Part shown: piece by piece, positions 1-10,705 of the stretch
How the letters are laid out: each line of letters starts with the position of its first letter
How positions within the stretch are numbered: the first letter of the stretch is position 1
Assembly: GCA_016630955.3 (NCBI GenBank)
Contig: CM049988.1
Span: 1,054,001 to 1,118,000 of the forward strand
From: Didymella arachidicola
Taxonomy: Eukaryota; Ascomycota; Dothideomycetes; Pleosporales; Didymellaceae
Reading direction: 5' to 3'
DNA length: 64,000 nucleotides
Translations under genes and position numbers: made by a program
Notes under the pieces: generated by a model
The model's database searches: none
What the model was told of the DNA's origin: nothing
The model's input: the letters and a program-made list of their open reading frames with translations, nothing else

Positions 1-774
1 GAAATCACGTTCGCGCTCCAGGCCGGACACGGTCTCCTTAAGTTGTGTGTTCTCCTCCCTCAGCGCAGCGCTGGCTGCGCCACCGCCCGAGGCAGCAAGC
101 GGTGTCCGGGTTCGCGGTGCGGCAGTGTTGCTGGCGGCAGGTGCTCTCCTGGCTGCTGCAGGTGCGGCACGGGGTGCAGGTGCGCCGCCACCAACTGCTG
201 CTTTCGCGCCGCGGCGGGCGACGGGGTCGTACTCGTGGCCGGGGAAGTGCTGGTCCCAGTACTGCTTGACGAACTGGAGGAACTCGAGGTTGTCCTGCAT
301 CTTGCACTTTACGAGGGATTCGACGCGGATGGGCTTATCGACCTGATGCTTGGCGAATGTGTCTGCGCAGGTCAGTATTGCTGGCGGAACAGGTGGCAGG
401 AGACGCACTCTGCAATATCTTGAAATTCTGCAGGTACGCATATTCCGTGTTGGCGTTGAATTTGACTCTTGACATGGGGACATCGTAGAAGATGCTGTCA
501 AAGACCTGGCAGAGAGCAGCGCTATTTTGGATGTCAGCCTCCTGTACAATTAATTGCATTGTTCTGCCCCGCTATGCTTCGGCGCAAAGCTGACGTACCC
601 TGTCCCGCATTGTTCGACCTTGGTGATGTTGAGCTGGAGGAGGTTGTTGAGCCATGCGACTAGTTCTTGCCTGCAGTGACGTGACAGTCAGTACGTGATG
701 ACAATGAGGGGGGCGGCGGATATCTGGAAATTTGGCATCACAGCCTGGGGCCTAGCTCACCTTGATTCGCCCAT
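1..774 (-). CDS. EB1/Bim1/Mal3-type microtubule plus-end binding protein (3' end outside window)
   Basis: EB1 proteins track growing microtubule plus ends and recruit other tip factors. The joined exons read MGESRQELVAWLNNLLQ, then NITKVEQCGTGAALCQVFDS and MSRVKFNANTEYAYLQNFKI, then KCKMQDNLEFLQFVKQYWDQ and HFPGHEYDPVARR. This is the calponin-homology domain of EB1 almost residue for residue. It is followed by an Ala/Pro-rich linker and the start of a coiled coil (LREENTQLKETVSGLERE). Exons on the minus strand are 774-761, 670-599, 521-409 and 362 to beyond position 1; the introns are 90, 77 and 46 bases with GT..AG ends, and phases agree. The first exon encodes only MGES plus two bases, so the ATG at 774 is recoverable only by splicing. 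The EB1 homology domain and C-terminal tail lie outside the window. Family assignment is very secure. Confidence 0.93.
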
Positions 775-1328
775 CGTGAACGTATGCGGCTGTGTTCTCA
801 GGTGGAAGTGATCGATGATGCGAAGCGATGGAGCACCTTGCGGATTGAAAGATAGTGGCAGCGAGGGTTGCCTGTGAAGGGGCGCACGAGTCGGCGTGTT
901 TGTGTTTATTGATGGTCTTCCTTCCCCCACTGGTCCGTTTCCAACGAAGCCCAAAATCCACCGCGCTAGCAGACCGATACGGCTAGCGTCTTTCTCCACC
1001 GGATCCCCTCGAGATCGAGGTGACCATCGCATACTCATCTTCGACGAGCATCCTATTCACACCGTAGTCGTTTGTCAGCCGGTCGCAGCAATGTACTTCG
1101 GTCGATCAACGACTATGGGTCTGTAGCGCCCACTCCCATACTTTTGATATCTGCCTCGAGAAACGCAATCAAGGTTTATACCTCCTGAGGAGGATAGCTA
1201 AATGTCGTGCAACGACGTGCTAGGACCTGTGTTCGAAACATGCATGTTGAGACAAACAAAACAGGGTCAATTCTCAGACAAACTCCTCAATTGCAAAGTC
1301 TAAAAACTTTCCTAGGGTCTATGCCCTC
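775..1328. other. intergenic stretch, EB1 to DOMON-b561 gene
   Basis: The 5' side of the EB1 gene and the 3' side of the DOMON/b561 gene meet here. I see no coding frame with fungal codon use, no repeat and no tRNA-like A/B box pair. It presumably holds the EB1 promoter near 775-1000. Confidence 0.5.
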
Positions 1329-3050
1329 CTACTGGTTCTTAGGCGCATAGTGGCCGTGCAGCCTCGAATTCACCAGCTGGATACCGTCGCTGGAATCTGT
1401 CTCATCACCTGCGGTCCTCGCCCTATGGCTTCTCCTTCGTCCAACACTACCTCTCTCCTCGTACTTTGGCGGCGCATCGGCCAGCTTTCTTGCCCTCCTT
1501 CTCTCGCCAACGATACTGGCAGCGACCCACGCCAACCACATGACCACAGCAATGACCGCATAGGCAATGATGCCACCCTTCGAGCTCATGTTCATAGTAT
1601 CAGCCCACTGCAGCCCAAGCCCACCGTTAATAATGCCAAGTGTGACAGCCACACGCCCAAGCCAGATATGCACATACGACCAAAGCGTACGACTCTGATA
1701 CTTCTTGAACAGCATGTGATGTAGCAAGCCAAGAACAGGCTGTAATAGTACAAGCACGAACACCACGATCCCGATGATAGGGTGGTGGTGGTCCAGCATC
1801 TCCATCTCACTCGCAATGTACACACCCAGCCCGAACGCGGCGATGTACACAACATAAGCGAAGATCTGGAAGAGCGCGTGGAACCAGACCACGCCAGGGA
1901 AAGACGCAAGGCGGATGGCGATCGCGCCGGCTGGAAAGAGGATCACAAAGGCCAGAGAGGCAAGCATGCCGTGAGCGATGAGCATTATGCGGCGTTCTGA
2001 GGCATCGCCACCGCCTGAGCCGATGGAGGTGAAGCCTCCAGAGCCGGTATTTACAGCGTCGCAGTAAGGCAGGGACTGGCGCTTTGCGAGGCGGTTCGGA
2101 CTATCGTCATTGTCGTCGTTCCTTGGAGGACGGCCAGACGGCCAAGAGGTAGGTCGGGCAGTGGCCCATGAGGGCGCCCAAGAAGGTCGGTCGTTGCCAT
2201 CACCATCATCATCGTTTTTGTCATTGTCCGAGGTCTTGGTTGGGTTGGCCGCCGTGGCGGTGCCGCTTGCTGTGGCTGACCCTCCCGTAGCTTGCGCACC
2301 TTGTCGTGGAATGCAGCTCGTGACTGAGGTGCCTCCGGATACAGTGCCACTCGGGGCAGATGCTGCGTTGACGAGTGGGTTGACGCTACTTCCTCCTTTC
2401 GCGTTGGCGTAACTCCAGGAGAAGGAGTCATGCTGGTTGTGTTGCTGGATAGATGCTGACTGGTCATTGGTGTTCAGGGCACCTCCAGATGACTGATAGG
2501 CGTAGATCCAGTTTCCACTTGATGCTGTGAAGTCAGCAGTTCCGCCTGACCAGCTGTTACAATTTGAGCCTGTTCTATGTCAGTCTGTGCACTGTATCTC
2601 CAAGAGCGGTCACCTACACTTAACGTTGGCAGTCATGATGCCATTGGACACGCCAGACCCGTCGAGGAGCTCAACTTGCGTGTTGCTGTTAAGCGTAGGC
2701 ATTTTATGGCCGCTCGCTGATCGAGGCGACAGAGTTACGTTGCTACCATCTGCTGATGTGTAGACGACAAATATATTAGAGCCTGACATGGCTCGTCCCT
2801 GGCCGAGTGCAACCCATGAGTACGTGTTGGGTGCGGAGATCTGGAAAAAGATATCTCCACTGCCCGATGATGCTGTGTTCTCCGGAATGTTGAGCTTGAA
2901 GCAAACACTTGTTTCTGGACATACACTGGCGACCTGAGCCGAGGCACATGAGGCTGAAGACGGTTATTAGTGACAGACAAAGGCGAACGGCACAAACTCA
3001 CCCAGCGCCAACAGCCCAGAAGTCAAGAGCGTGCCCCTGTTACTCCGCAT
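1329..3050 (-). CDS. secreted CDH-type cytochrome (DOMON) fused to cytochrome b561
   Basis: Predicted membrane electron-transfer protein of about 541 residues. Exons are 3050-3002, 2953-2618 and 2569-1329; both introns are 48 bases. Exon 1 gives a signal peptide (MRSNRGTLLTSGLLAL). Next comes a cellobiose-dehydrogenase-type cytochrome domain (CFKLNIPENT, then GDIFFQISAPNTYSWVALGQ, RAMSGSNIFVVY, VKCSNCNSWSGG), with a candidate heme Met in RAMSG and His in IQQHNQH. A Ser/Thr/Asp-rich linker leads to a b561 domain with five or six membrane helices and the expected His residues (LIAHGM, WFHALF, DHHHPIIG, SYVHIWLG). Such fusions carry electrons across the plasma membrane and may feed extracellular oxidases or ferric reductases; the actual partner is unknown. 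The C-terminal tail is cytosolic, basic and Ser-rich. The second intron is fixed by frame and by the conserved CSNCNSW that the splice restores. Confidence 0.88.
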
Positions 3051-4805
3051 AACGACAAGGCGTTTGTTACAAACCGCGAGATGTTGAAGTTGAACTCAGG
3101 AGCCGTCCTTCAAAAGCCCAGACAAAGTGGGCTGACTGAGAGGTGATAGGATTATATTAATACGGCTGACGGATAGCCACGATAGGCTAAGAGCGTAAGG
3201 CGGCACGAAACGCAAACGACCGAACCAATGGGCGCCGTCGCGATCAGCGACTATTTGTAGACCGTTGTTGTTTTGTGGAGGTGGAATGCTGGTTTAGTAG
3301 TTGTGGAGACCTGATTGTCTACTGTGGTACTGCGAGCACACAGAGCGGCGAGCTGGTGGCGTCTAATCGGCGCAGTCGGATCGTTGTGCGCGAAAGACTA
3401 AGTGTATGATTGCGCGGTACACTACTGCAAATATGGGGTTGTTCATGGCTGCTTGACAGTTTTGTCCCTTTGCGGTCACGGCGGGGAGCCGGCGGACTCG
3501 ATGGCGCAGGCTGGAACAAACCTTAGGAAAAGCCAGCACACAAGGGAAACGCGTCATTGCCGGCATAAGACTTCACTATCGCGACTTGAAAGCCAGTAGG
3601 ACTTGTGCGGGCTTATTTTAATACTCCGAGGCGTGATGATCATGGTGTTGGTCGCACTGGGCGTGCTGGGCGTGCTGGGCTTTGACGCGTAGGATGGCTG
3701 AGTGTGCAGGACAAAGGGAATGCAGGTCAGCGGCCCGCAGCTGCCGTATCAGAGCACGTTCGTTTCACGTCGGAAGCGTTTCGGGACAGGCTGGTCGTGC
3801 ATGGCTGACATGTTGATCAATCGAAACGCGATGTTGTGTGGTTGAAGGTTTCGAGGCGGGCGTCGATTTAGGAAGTCATGCAGGGCGTTGCAGTCCCCGC
3901 GCTACAAACACCACAGCCAGTGCACAACAGGAGCGTGCATGATCTATGAATACCTGCAGGCACGTACCTAGGTTGAGTGAGCGTTGTCAGTGATGCAAAG
4001 CCATGATGCTGCAAATCATACACCGCACAGCAACTTGAGTTGTGTGGTTTTGAGGCGTCGTGGCCTTGCATGAAGCCTGCAACGCCGAAAAGCTTTGTGT
4101 TATAGCTGAGCCGTTGGCTTACATCTTGCAGCTCACTGAGAGGTTTGATGTCAGAATTATGCAAGTCAGCCGTTTGACAGATTTGGGGCTTTATATATTC
4201 GAACTGTCACCAGACCTCATCAGCGCGTATCACATGAATGACGAGAAGCGTAAGTCGGTAGATCAAGGTAGGACAACGAAGCACGGGAGTCAATCGGGTC
4301 AATAACAGCGTTTCGGGATTAATAGAAGGGTGTCAATAGTGCGCGAGTGTATGGAAGTCCAAGAGAACGCGCACCACGGTGTCGAAGACATCCGCCCCTA
4401 TCAAACAATGTGTGATGCGCAGCCTCGCGCATGAGCTTGCTTGTGAAGAGTCTGTGAGCTTTGGCTGGCTGAAAGCCTCGATGATATCGTGTGGGCTTCA
4501 CTTATTACTGTGACATCGGACGAGGGAAAAGGAGCCATGGAGCGTAGCTATACCAGTGCAATGGACGCACCCGAGTCAGCACCGAAGGCAGAGCAGCCAG
4601 AGCCGTGAAGAGCGGAGAACCGACACCTGTAGACTCGGTCTTGCCCTGAACGGTTCTTATGACGTCATATTTCTAGGCTCCCTCGCATGCTGTTCAAGAG
4701 GCTGCCCCAGTGCTTTTGCGTGCATTATCACAGTCCTTGGAATGGCCGACCCTCGGTGACCGCCAAGACATTAACAGTGTGAGAAGATCTGCCACGAGTG
4801 GTGCT
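3051..4805. other. 1.75-kb intergenic stretch
   Basis: The promoter of the DOMON/b561 gene should lie at 3051-3250. Only short ORFs without convincing fungal composition occur. Three adjoining near-copies of a GCGTGCTGGG decamer lie at about 3652-3680. I see no gene or transposon. Confidence 0.5.
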
Positions 4806-5700
4806 TCAGCGCTTGAACAGGCCTCCAAGGACTTTGTTCGCGGCAGAGCTGACTTTCAGAACGTCTCTGTAAGTGAGACTTATCCGCGTCCCTCTCACAT
4901 TCCGGCCACCAGCCTCTTCGATTGGCGTGCGGGCGCCCAGCAAGCTCCAATTCGCGACACTCGCCGCATTGAGGTCCTCATCGACTTGAACAGCATCAAC
5001 ACCATGTAGCAGCGATTCATACGCAGTGCCGGTCGTGATGAGCAAACTTCTCGGCTCCTGCAAAATCCTGGTCGGTACTCTCCACTTCGCCTTCTCGTCT
5101 TTCTCCTCCTCATCGCTCTCAACTGGAGAGGGCTTCGGTGTGAGGCTCAGGCAAACCGTTGCACCCAAGCTCACAGTCGCCACAACACTCGCGTATGCCT
5201 TGCCATCTTCATGCGGCATGATGCCCTCGCCCGGCTTGTACTCATTGATGAGCACGTGATTTGACTGCTTGTGCGGTGTATGCGCGAATATACCTAAGTC
5301 TCTGAAGCGTAACATGACCGGGTCGATGAGGTACGCTGGAAGTGGAGCAGCGAGAAGAGTGTTGTTGTTTGTGAGTGTGGAAGGGTGCGCCTGCAGCCTC
5401 CGGTGAGAAAGGGTGATCCATCTTTGGGCTGGAATCTTAATAAATACATTAGTGCAGTCTGAGTTGGACATGGATTCAGCGTGCCTTCTGAAGTATCGAT
5501 GCTTCTTCTTCGATTGAGATGAAGTTCGGGATGTAGTAGAAGTCCGAAGGCAAATCGGCGATGCGGAAGGCTTTTAAGGATTGTTCTGCACTATCGGCAG
5601 CCATCACAGAGCGAGAAGTGTTCGACGAGGTATGTTGACTGAGCTGTGATCCGGACTGTCGAATCAGGATAGAGGCATTTGGGTGCAAAAGAGCAAACAT
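4806..5700 (-). CDS. ALKBH6-like 2-oxoglutarate/Fe(II) dioxygenase (AlkB family)
   Basis: AlkB-family oxygenases remove alkyl groups from nucleic acids or act on RNA/protein; ALKBH6 itself has no settled substrate. Exons are 5700-5485 and 5435-4806, 281 residues. YYIPNFISIEEEASILQK is followed by IPAQRWITLSHRRLQ, then NHVLINEYKPGEGIMPHEDG with the iron-binding HxD (H-E-D). The distal His is in SLLHGVDAV, and RGTRISLTYRDV holds the 2-oxoglutarate Arg pair. The intron (5436-5484, 49 bases) begins with GC rather than GT, ends in AG and contains a CACTAAT branch site; no GT donor restores the frame. The first ATG (5700) adds a 33-residue Ser/Leu-rich leader; an internal ATG at about 5604 would give a length nearer to the human protein (238 residues). 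Confidence 0.85.
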
Positions 5701-6073
5701 GTTGGCTGACTAAGCCACATTAGCGCCGACATCTTTGCCGCGTGCGCGCTATCTTGTGACTGAGCCATTCATCAACTTTCATTGGTGCAACAGAGTCCTC
5801 ATCAAGAAGCACGTCGTAGAGATTCAAAGTTACTGCAACGTCAGGAGTGCAATAAGCTCGATAGACGCAACACCCTTGGTGCTCATTTACACATCTCCGG
5901 CTGTCATCGTCATCCGCGACATGTAAAACATCATGTAAATCTTCTTCAAGTCCATTGACAATGCGTAGATATACAAAAGCTGCTAAGGTAGACCTTGAGA
6001 GATCATTCCAGATGAGGTTTCCAAGATCTTTACTAACATCGGATTAAAGAGGACAGTGAGTAGGGTGTCGACC
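5701..6073. other. short intergenic stretch
   Basis: This separates the ALKBH6-like start from the 3' end of the long disordered protein, both on the minus strand. It must contain the ALKBH6-like promoter. No ORF or repeat of note is visible. Confidence 0.45.
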
Positions 6074-8824
6074 TTACAACTCCTCCTCGCTGTCGCCCCA
6101 GTCGAACTCGATGTTGTCATCTCGGGTCCACAGATCCAATCGCGGCTTGGTGAACGGATTCTTATGTACAGTTGCCTCATGAGTCTTGGTGGGATCCTCG
6201 ACTTCTCCCTCCGCTGCTTCTCCCTCCGTCTCCCGGTCCACACCCGCACTTCTGGCATTATAGACTTCGATCTTAGTGGTGGGAGCGTCCGACCCGGCAG
6301 AAATCTCCCTATGTGTTTGGTCTTTCGCGTTGTTTGCGAGGTCGGCGTCGCCATTGACCACTTTTTCCTTGCGTCCCTCCCTTCTTGCCTCTTGGCCACC
6401 AGCACCTACATCCATGACCTCCTGCTGCTGATCGTGTGAGCAGTCAGCTATTGCAATAACATATTCAGTGGGGTCTGCTTTCAAACTAGTGTTCGTCTGC
6501 ACTTCAAGGGGACGCGTGGTATGATCGCCGTCGACTCGCGTGCCCCCTGGGTGTCCATTCATGCCAAGACTTACTACATCGTGAGCCGCGATATCTGTGG
6601 AAGTCGGTAAAGAAAGCATCGTCGCTGTATGAGGTGTAGTAGCTAGTCCTGGAGACTGATCGTCGCTGGACGAGAGTTCATATCCAGTATGCTCGGGTCG
6701 CGCGTCAGATACCCCTAGGGTAGTCGAAGTCTCAGCTCCTTTCTCTCGAGTGTTTTTAGCCAGCATTCGGGCTGTGTCGTTCCGCGCCTTACTCACTCCA
6801 GCCGCAAGTATCTGCTCCCAAGTCGGTCCAGAGGCATATCCTGCCTGCCGCACCCAATGGTAGAACCCCCGCCAATCTCGCTCGCTGACATCCTTAGACT
6901 CGTCCAGCGGCTCATTGAGAGCATTGTCGGTCGCCGCAAACCTATCCAGGCTCCAGTCAAGAGGACACGTGAATTTGATCTGTAACTTGCCCATGATTTT
7001 GGTTCCACTCAATCGTCCATACGCCCATCTATCTTCATCGTCAACAGCATACAACAAGACAACGGACCCTGCACGAAGAGGCAGGTGACCCGGTTCGGCG
7101 GTCAGTACTTCCATCTCTCCAGGCCCTGGCCGCCTCTCCAGCGCCTCCATTTTGGATTCAGAGATCTTCTTTAACAGTGGGTGTACTGTCTTCGTTTCTT
7201 GTTCTCGTCTTGTTTGGTCTTCCCACGCGTTGATATGTGCACGCTCCTCCAAAACCTCCGCATGTGTTTGCAAGGTCAAGATCAACTGGTGAGGCTCGAT
7301 TATCGTGTGACTAGGAATGATCTCAGTCTTCCCCGCGTTTGATTTCTCCCGCCATGCGATCCTCCGCCTTTCAGGATTACGGAAGGTTGCTCTCGCCCAT
7401 GATGGGACAGATCCCTCGAACCTTACTGGCTGTCTCTTAGGGACGCCGATAAGCTCTAGATAGGTCGTGACATCGATGAGACCTCGCTCGGTCGCTACAC
7501 AGAGCTCATTGCCAGTTTTGTGAAGATAAAGATCGACGTCATTCACCACCCTGACCGGGTTTGTGGCGCTTGCCGTACGGCCAGGAACTTCAACGGCTGA
7601 GGGCCAGCCATGCTTTGCTTGCGGGTCGACGCTCGGTCCAATGATGGCGAGTGAATTCACAACAAGAGTTCCCGATGGGCTGTTGAGAAAGTCCGGCTCG
7701 GGGCTATGCAAAATCATTGAAGAATAGAGGATCGGGACGCTATCGTGGAGGTAATCGAAGAGCCTCAGCTGGCACGTGTGATTCGGTGCGACTGGTGCGA
7801 ACGATGATTCTGGCCGCACAGCGCGTGCCAGAAGCTTTGGATCATGGTGTGTTTGCTTTGAAGTCGGCGATGGCCCACCTTGAGGTTGCTGTCGCAAGCG
7901 GCTGGGCTCACTGGCTGGTATTTTATGTACCCGCTTTGGTTCTTCATGAGATTCTCCGTCGTCTTCCCGCCGCCTCTTCCTGTTCGTCGTGGGCCCGACG
8001 TCGACAGTCCGCGGAACAATCTGGCTGCTGCCACTGTTTTTTGCTGGTGTAGAAGTAGAGATGACAATCGTCGTTGGTATATGCTTACTGCTGATATCGT
8101 ACTCTGGTGCCCCATTGCTAGATGGTGGATTCGAGAGCTGAGGGACTGTCGTATTCTCAGAACGATGCTGGTCCTTGGCCGTGGGGGTTGCCTTTATAGC
8201 CGCTGACTTCGGTACTGCGGTATTCGGTTTCACGCTAGTGCAAGGCAATGGATGCTCCGATTGCTCCTGCATGAGGTGGTTGGGTCGTTGCCTCTTGATT
8301 GTACCCATATGTTCCGCGTCGCTGCTCCCGTCCGGTGTAGTGCGCTCGCGCTTTCCTGAGCTTGATTCTTCGACTCCCCTAGCGCCATTGATTGTCCTTG
8401 AGGAGATCCTCGACCATTCTGTGGTTTCACCCGAACGTGTCTGGACATGGTCTCGATCATGTTGTTGCTCATTTCGTCGCACGCTTGGCCCCTTCCTGTT
8501 ACGACCCCGCTCTTCTCTGTGTTGTGATTTGTCACAGTGGGAGTCCGACTGAGATGCACGAGATCCCTTGAGAGGATGCGAGTGATGGCGGGCCTGCAGA
8601 TGATAATTGCTATGATCACTGAGACTAAGATGTTGTGGTAAGCGCGATGGTTGCTGCTGTCTGATCTCCTCGCCGTCGGCATGCGCGCGTTCGTTGACGT
8701 CTCGCGCTCGCCCAGGGCGATGCGAATGCTGCTTATGTGTAGATTCTTGTGAACTTGATTTGAGGATGTTGTTGATGATACTCCACTGGCGCGCTGCGCC
8801 AGGCTTGCGTGGGGGGTTGGTCAT
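6074..8824 (-). CDS. large disordered protein of unknown function
   Basis: Uninterrupted frame of 916 residues starting at the ATG at 8824 (MTNPPRKPGAARQWSIINNI). I do not recognise the family. The first ~340 residues are rich in Ser, His, Arg and Gln and look disordered, with basic clusters (NRKRRREDD) that could be nuclear signals. A more ordered block follows, from about HTCQLRLFDYLHDSVPI through LIDVTTYLELIGVPK. It includes a short beta-rich stretch (LRAGSVVLLYAVDDEDRWAY) that resembles an SH3-like or Tudor-like fold only in general character, and then WRGFYHWVRQAG. The last ~200 residues are again low complexity, ending in an acidic tail (NIEFDWGDSEEEL). A chromatin or RNA role is a guess. 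Size, frame integrity and clear ordered blocks make it a real gene. Confidence 0.75.
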   Translation of the reverse strand: MTNPPRKPGAARQWSIINNILKSSSQESTHKQHSHRPGRARDVNERAHADGEEIRQQQPSRLPQHLSLSDHSNYHLQARHHSHPLKGSRASQSDSHCDKSQHREERGRNRKGPSVRRNEQQHDRDHVQTRSGETTEWSRISSRTINGARGVEESSSGKRERTTPDGSSDAEHMGTIKRQRPNHLMQEQSEHPLPCTSVKPNTAVPKSAAIKATPTAKDQHRSENTTVPQLSNPPSSNGAPEYDISSKHIPTTIVISTSTPAKNSGSSQIVPRTVDVGPTTNRKRRREDDGESHEEPKRVHKIPASEPSRLRQQPQGGPSPTSKQTHHDPKLLARAVRPESSFAPVAPNHTCQLRLFDYLHDSVPILYSSMILHSPEPDFLNSPSGTLVVNSLAIIGPSVDPQAKHGWPSAVEVPGRTASATNPVRVVNDVDLYLHKTGNELCVATERGLIDVTTYLELIGVPKRQPVRFEGSVPSWARATFRNPERRRIAWREKSNAGKTEIIPSHTIIEPHQLILTLQTHAEVLEERAHINAWEDQTRREQETKTVHPLLKKISESKMEALERRPGPGEMEVLTAEPGHLPLRAGSVVLLYAVDDEDRWAYGRLSGTKIMGKLQIKFTCPLDWSLDRFAATDNALNEPLDESKDVSERDWRGFYHWVRQAGYASGPTWEQILAAGVSKARNDTARMLAKNTREKGAETSTTLGVSDARPEHTGYELSSSDDQSPGLATTPHTATMLSLPTSTDIAAHDVVSLGMNGHPGGTRVDGDHTTRPLEVQTNTSLKADPTEYVIAIADCSHDQQQEVMDVGAGGQEARREGRKEKVVNGDADLANNAKDQTHREISAGSDAPTTKIEVYNARSAGVDRETEGEAAEGEVEDPTKTHEATVHKNPFTKPRLDLWTRDDNIEFDWGDSEEEL

Positions 8825-9904
8825 GTCGTAGTGGGAGGCAGAGTTGAGAAGATACAAGATTACTTCCGAGAACGACGGGCGCCTGGCTGACAGTGTTTGC
8901 GTATTCGTGGAACAGCCAGTTTGTGGACTTCATTGTCTCGCCAAGGCCCTCGTACTAAGCTTTCTATGCGTGCTTCACTTGCGATACAGCGCATGCCCCG
9001 CCTGCCTATCTCACGGGACCATAGCCACCTATTGAATGCACGTCATCAACAAGTGTCATATGCGAGACCTACGAACAAAATGTAGCCTTTCTCTTAGTTC
9101 TGCCCTTATGAGATCGAGTGAACCGGCTTTTACGATCAAGCAGCCAACGATATCGACTCAATGCACTGTAGATAGCATCACAAATGATATTCAGGACATG
9201 TTACTAGATCAGCTGTTTTGCTCGTTGTTCATAAGACAGCTTTGTGTTTTGCCAGAGTCATTGATTTACGTAATGCAACACTACTAGAGCTCGATATGAG
9301 CGCACATGTCTCAGCCCAGCTCAAATATATCAACTTCCTCTGTAGAATAATCGTCAGGGATAAACCGCTATTTGGTCTCTACGCAAGAGACTAACAAGCT
9401 AGAATTCAAAGATGTCTGGGGAGCAGGGTACCTACGAACTTGGTGGAGGGCGCCGCGGTGCTTTGTCTGGCCAAGGTGGCCAGCAGGGTAGCAAGTAAAA
9501 CTATTACAACATTTTGGTGATAAGGGCAGTCGGCTCCTTCCTCCTTATCATTGCGTTACGCTAGTAGCATAGTGTCTAAAAATCTGCTGGGCTCATGGTT
9601 CGTTGTTTCAGCTTAGCTTCCAAGGGTTGCTTTCACTTATAAGCAGACCTTATCCTAGTAACCTAGTCATGTATATCGCCGTTTACTAAGCTGCTCCTAC
9701 TTCACTTTCGGTACTACCACATTGGGATTTAAGCAGCTGTTGGTCTTTCCTACACCGTTCTTACCACCACGTCCACAAGCACCTTCAACTACAACACCAC
9801 CTGGGCAGCGCCTTGGGGTAATGGAACCCGCCACTGGTGAAGACGGCAACAGCAGCCACGTCGAATAAGATTTGAGCGAAGATGTCATCAAACTCGAGCA
9901 CGCC
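8825..9904. other. intergenic stretch before the F-box-like ORF
   Basis: Contains the promoter of the minus-strand 916-residue protein and whatever lies upstream of the F-box-like ORF. The only ORFs worth naming are a 28-codon Gly/Gln-rich frame at 9412-9498 and a possible spliced exon ending at 9817. No repeat was recognised. Confidence 0.45.
9412..9498 (+). CDS. possible 28-residue Gly/Gln-rich small ORF
   Basis: ATG to TAA frame reading MSGEQGTYELGGGRRG and then ALSGQGGQQGSK. The composition is markedly biased to Gly, Gln and Ser, unlike the surrounding non-coding DNA. It could be a tiny hydrophilic protein, a first exon (a GTACCT donor-like site lies inside), or chance. I know no family for it. 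Confidence 0.2.
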   Translation: MSGEQGTYELGGGRRGALSGQGGQQGSK

Positions 9905-10672
9905 ATGACTATTCAGGCTGGCAACGACATCAGCATCGTCTGCGATAGCAAGGTCAAGGTCGAACATCTTATAAGACAAGGCTGCTACGGATACGAAGTC
10001 TGGGTCTTGCTATACTACGATGACAGTGACATCCTGCTATCCAGGCTCGTCGACGCAACCACTCCAATGAAACTAATCGCGGGATCATGGACTCTCATGC
10101 GTATCTCTCCGACAAAACCTCTCGACTCGGGTTTCGCTGATGGCTGGCGAAAGCTTCCGAATGAACTCAAGATCGCAATACTGAAGATGAACCTGACTTT
10201 CGACTGTAATATCTGTTACGCGTGCGACGCACTAACAGATCTATATCATCATCTTGCTCTGGGGCCCGAAATCTCCAGTCTGGCGTTGCAGGTATTCTAC
10301 GCATTCAACAACATCCAAGTCTGGCAGGATGTCAAGAGCATTCCCCCGAGGTCTGCTCGACCTCAAATTCGAAGTCTGTTGGTGCGAGTCTACGCACCTT
10401 CAAGAAATCAGTGGCTTTGTCTGCGAAAGTTTGCTGATGCAAATTCTGGATTCAGTGGCCTCCAAAATGTTGAGGTCAGTGTGATGTTTCGCAATTTTGA
10501 TAGACGCGACTTCCCGGTCTCTCTGCGAGATCTAGAGATCAGTGGACCCCCTGTTCACTTCAGCTGCAACGGTAAGATCAAGTTCTTGGATTACCTCTCT
10601 ACGGAAAAGTACAAAGATATCGAGCGCAAGCTTGAGAGGAAGGTGCGAGAGCTGACCCCGTTTGTCCAGTAA
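9905..10672 (+). CDS. F-box-like hypothetical protein
   Basis: From the first ATG (MTIQAGNDISIVCDSKV) the frame has 255 residues and ends at the TAA at 10670-10672. The segment WRKLPNELKIAILKMNLTF resembles the start of a fungal F-box; F-box proteins link substrates to SCF ubiquitin ligases. The rest matches nothing I recognise. The frame is open upstream to an in-frame TAA at 9866-9868. A 52-base GT..AG intron at 9818-9869 would remove that stop and join an upstream exon (TFNYNTTWAAPW, then DLSEDVIKLEHAM), so the annotated start may be internal. The copia element sits only 33 bases after the stop codon, inside the likely 3' UTR. Confidence 0.55.
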   Translation: MTIQAGNDISIVCDSKVKVEHLIRQGCYGYEVWVLLYYDDSDILLSRLVDATTPMKLIAGSWTLMRISPTKPLDSGFADGWRKLPNELKIAILKMNLTFDCNICYACDALTDLYHHLALGPEISSLALQVFYAFNNIQVWQDVKSIPPRSARPQIRSLLVRVYAPSRNQWLCLRKFADANSGFSGLQNVEVSVMFRNFDRRDFPVSLRDLEISGPPVHFSCNGKIKFLDYLSTEKYKDIERKLERKVRELTPFVQ

Positions 10673-10705
10673 AGAGGAGTTTGTTACCTACGAGATTGCA
10701 GCTCT

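Noticed and set aside
1205..1235. tRNA B-box-like GTTCGAAAC
   Set aside because: No matching A box or cloverleaf stems upstream.
2051..2467. 138-codon minus-strand frame within the DOMON/b561 gene
   Set aside because: The true frame through this region is continuous (ending ...QHDSFSWSYANAKGG and the linker) and links the cytochrome and b561 domains.
3652..3680. Short GC-rich decamer repeat as a minisatellite or CRISPR-like array
   Set aside because: Only about three near-copies without spacers; CRISPR arrays are not expected in fungi.
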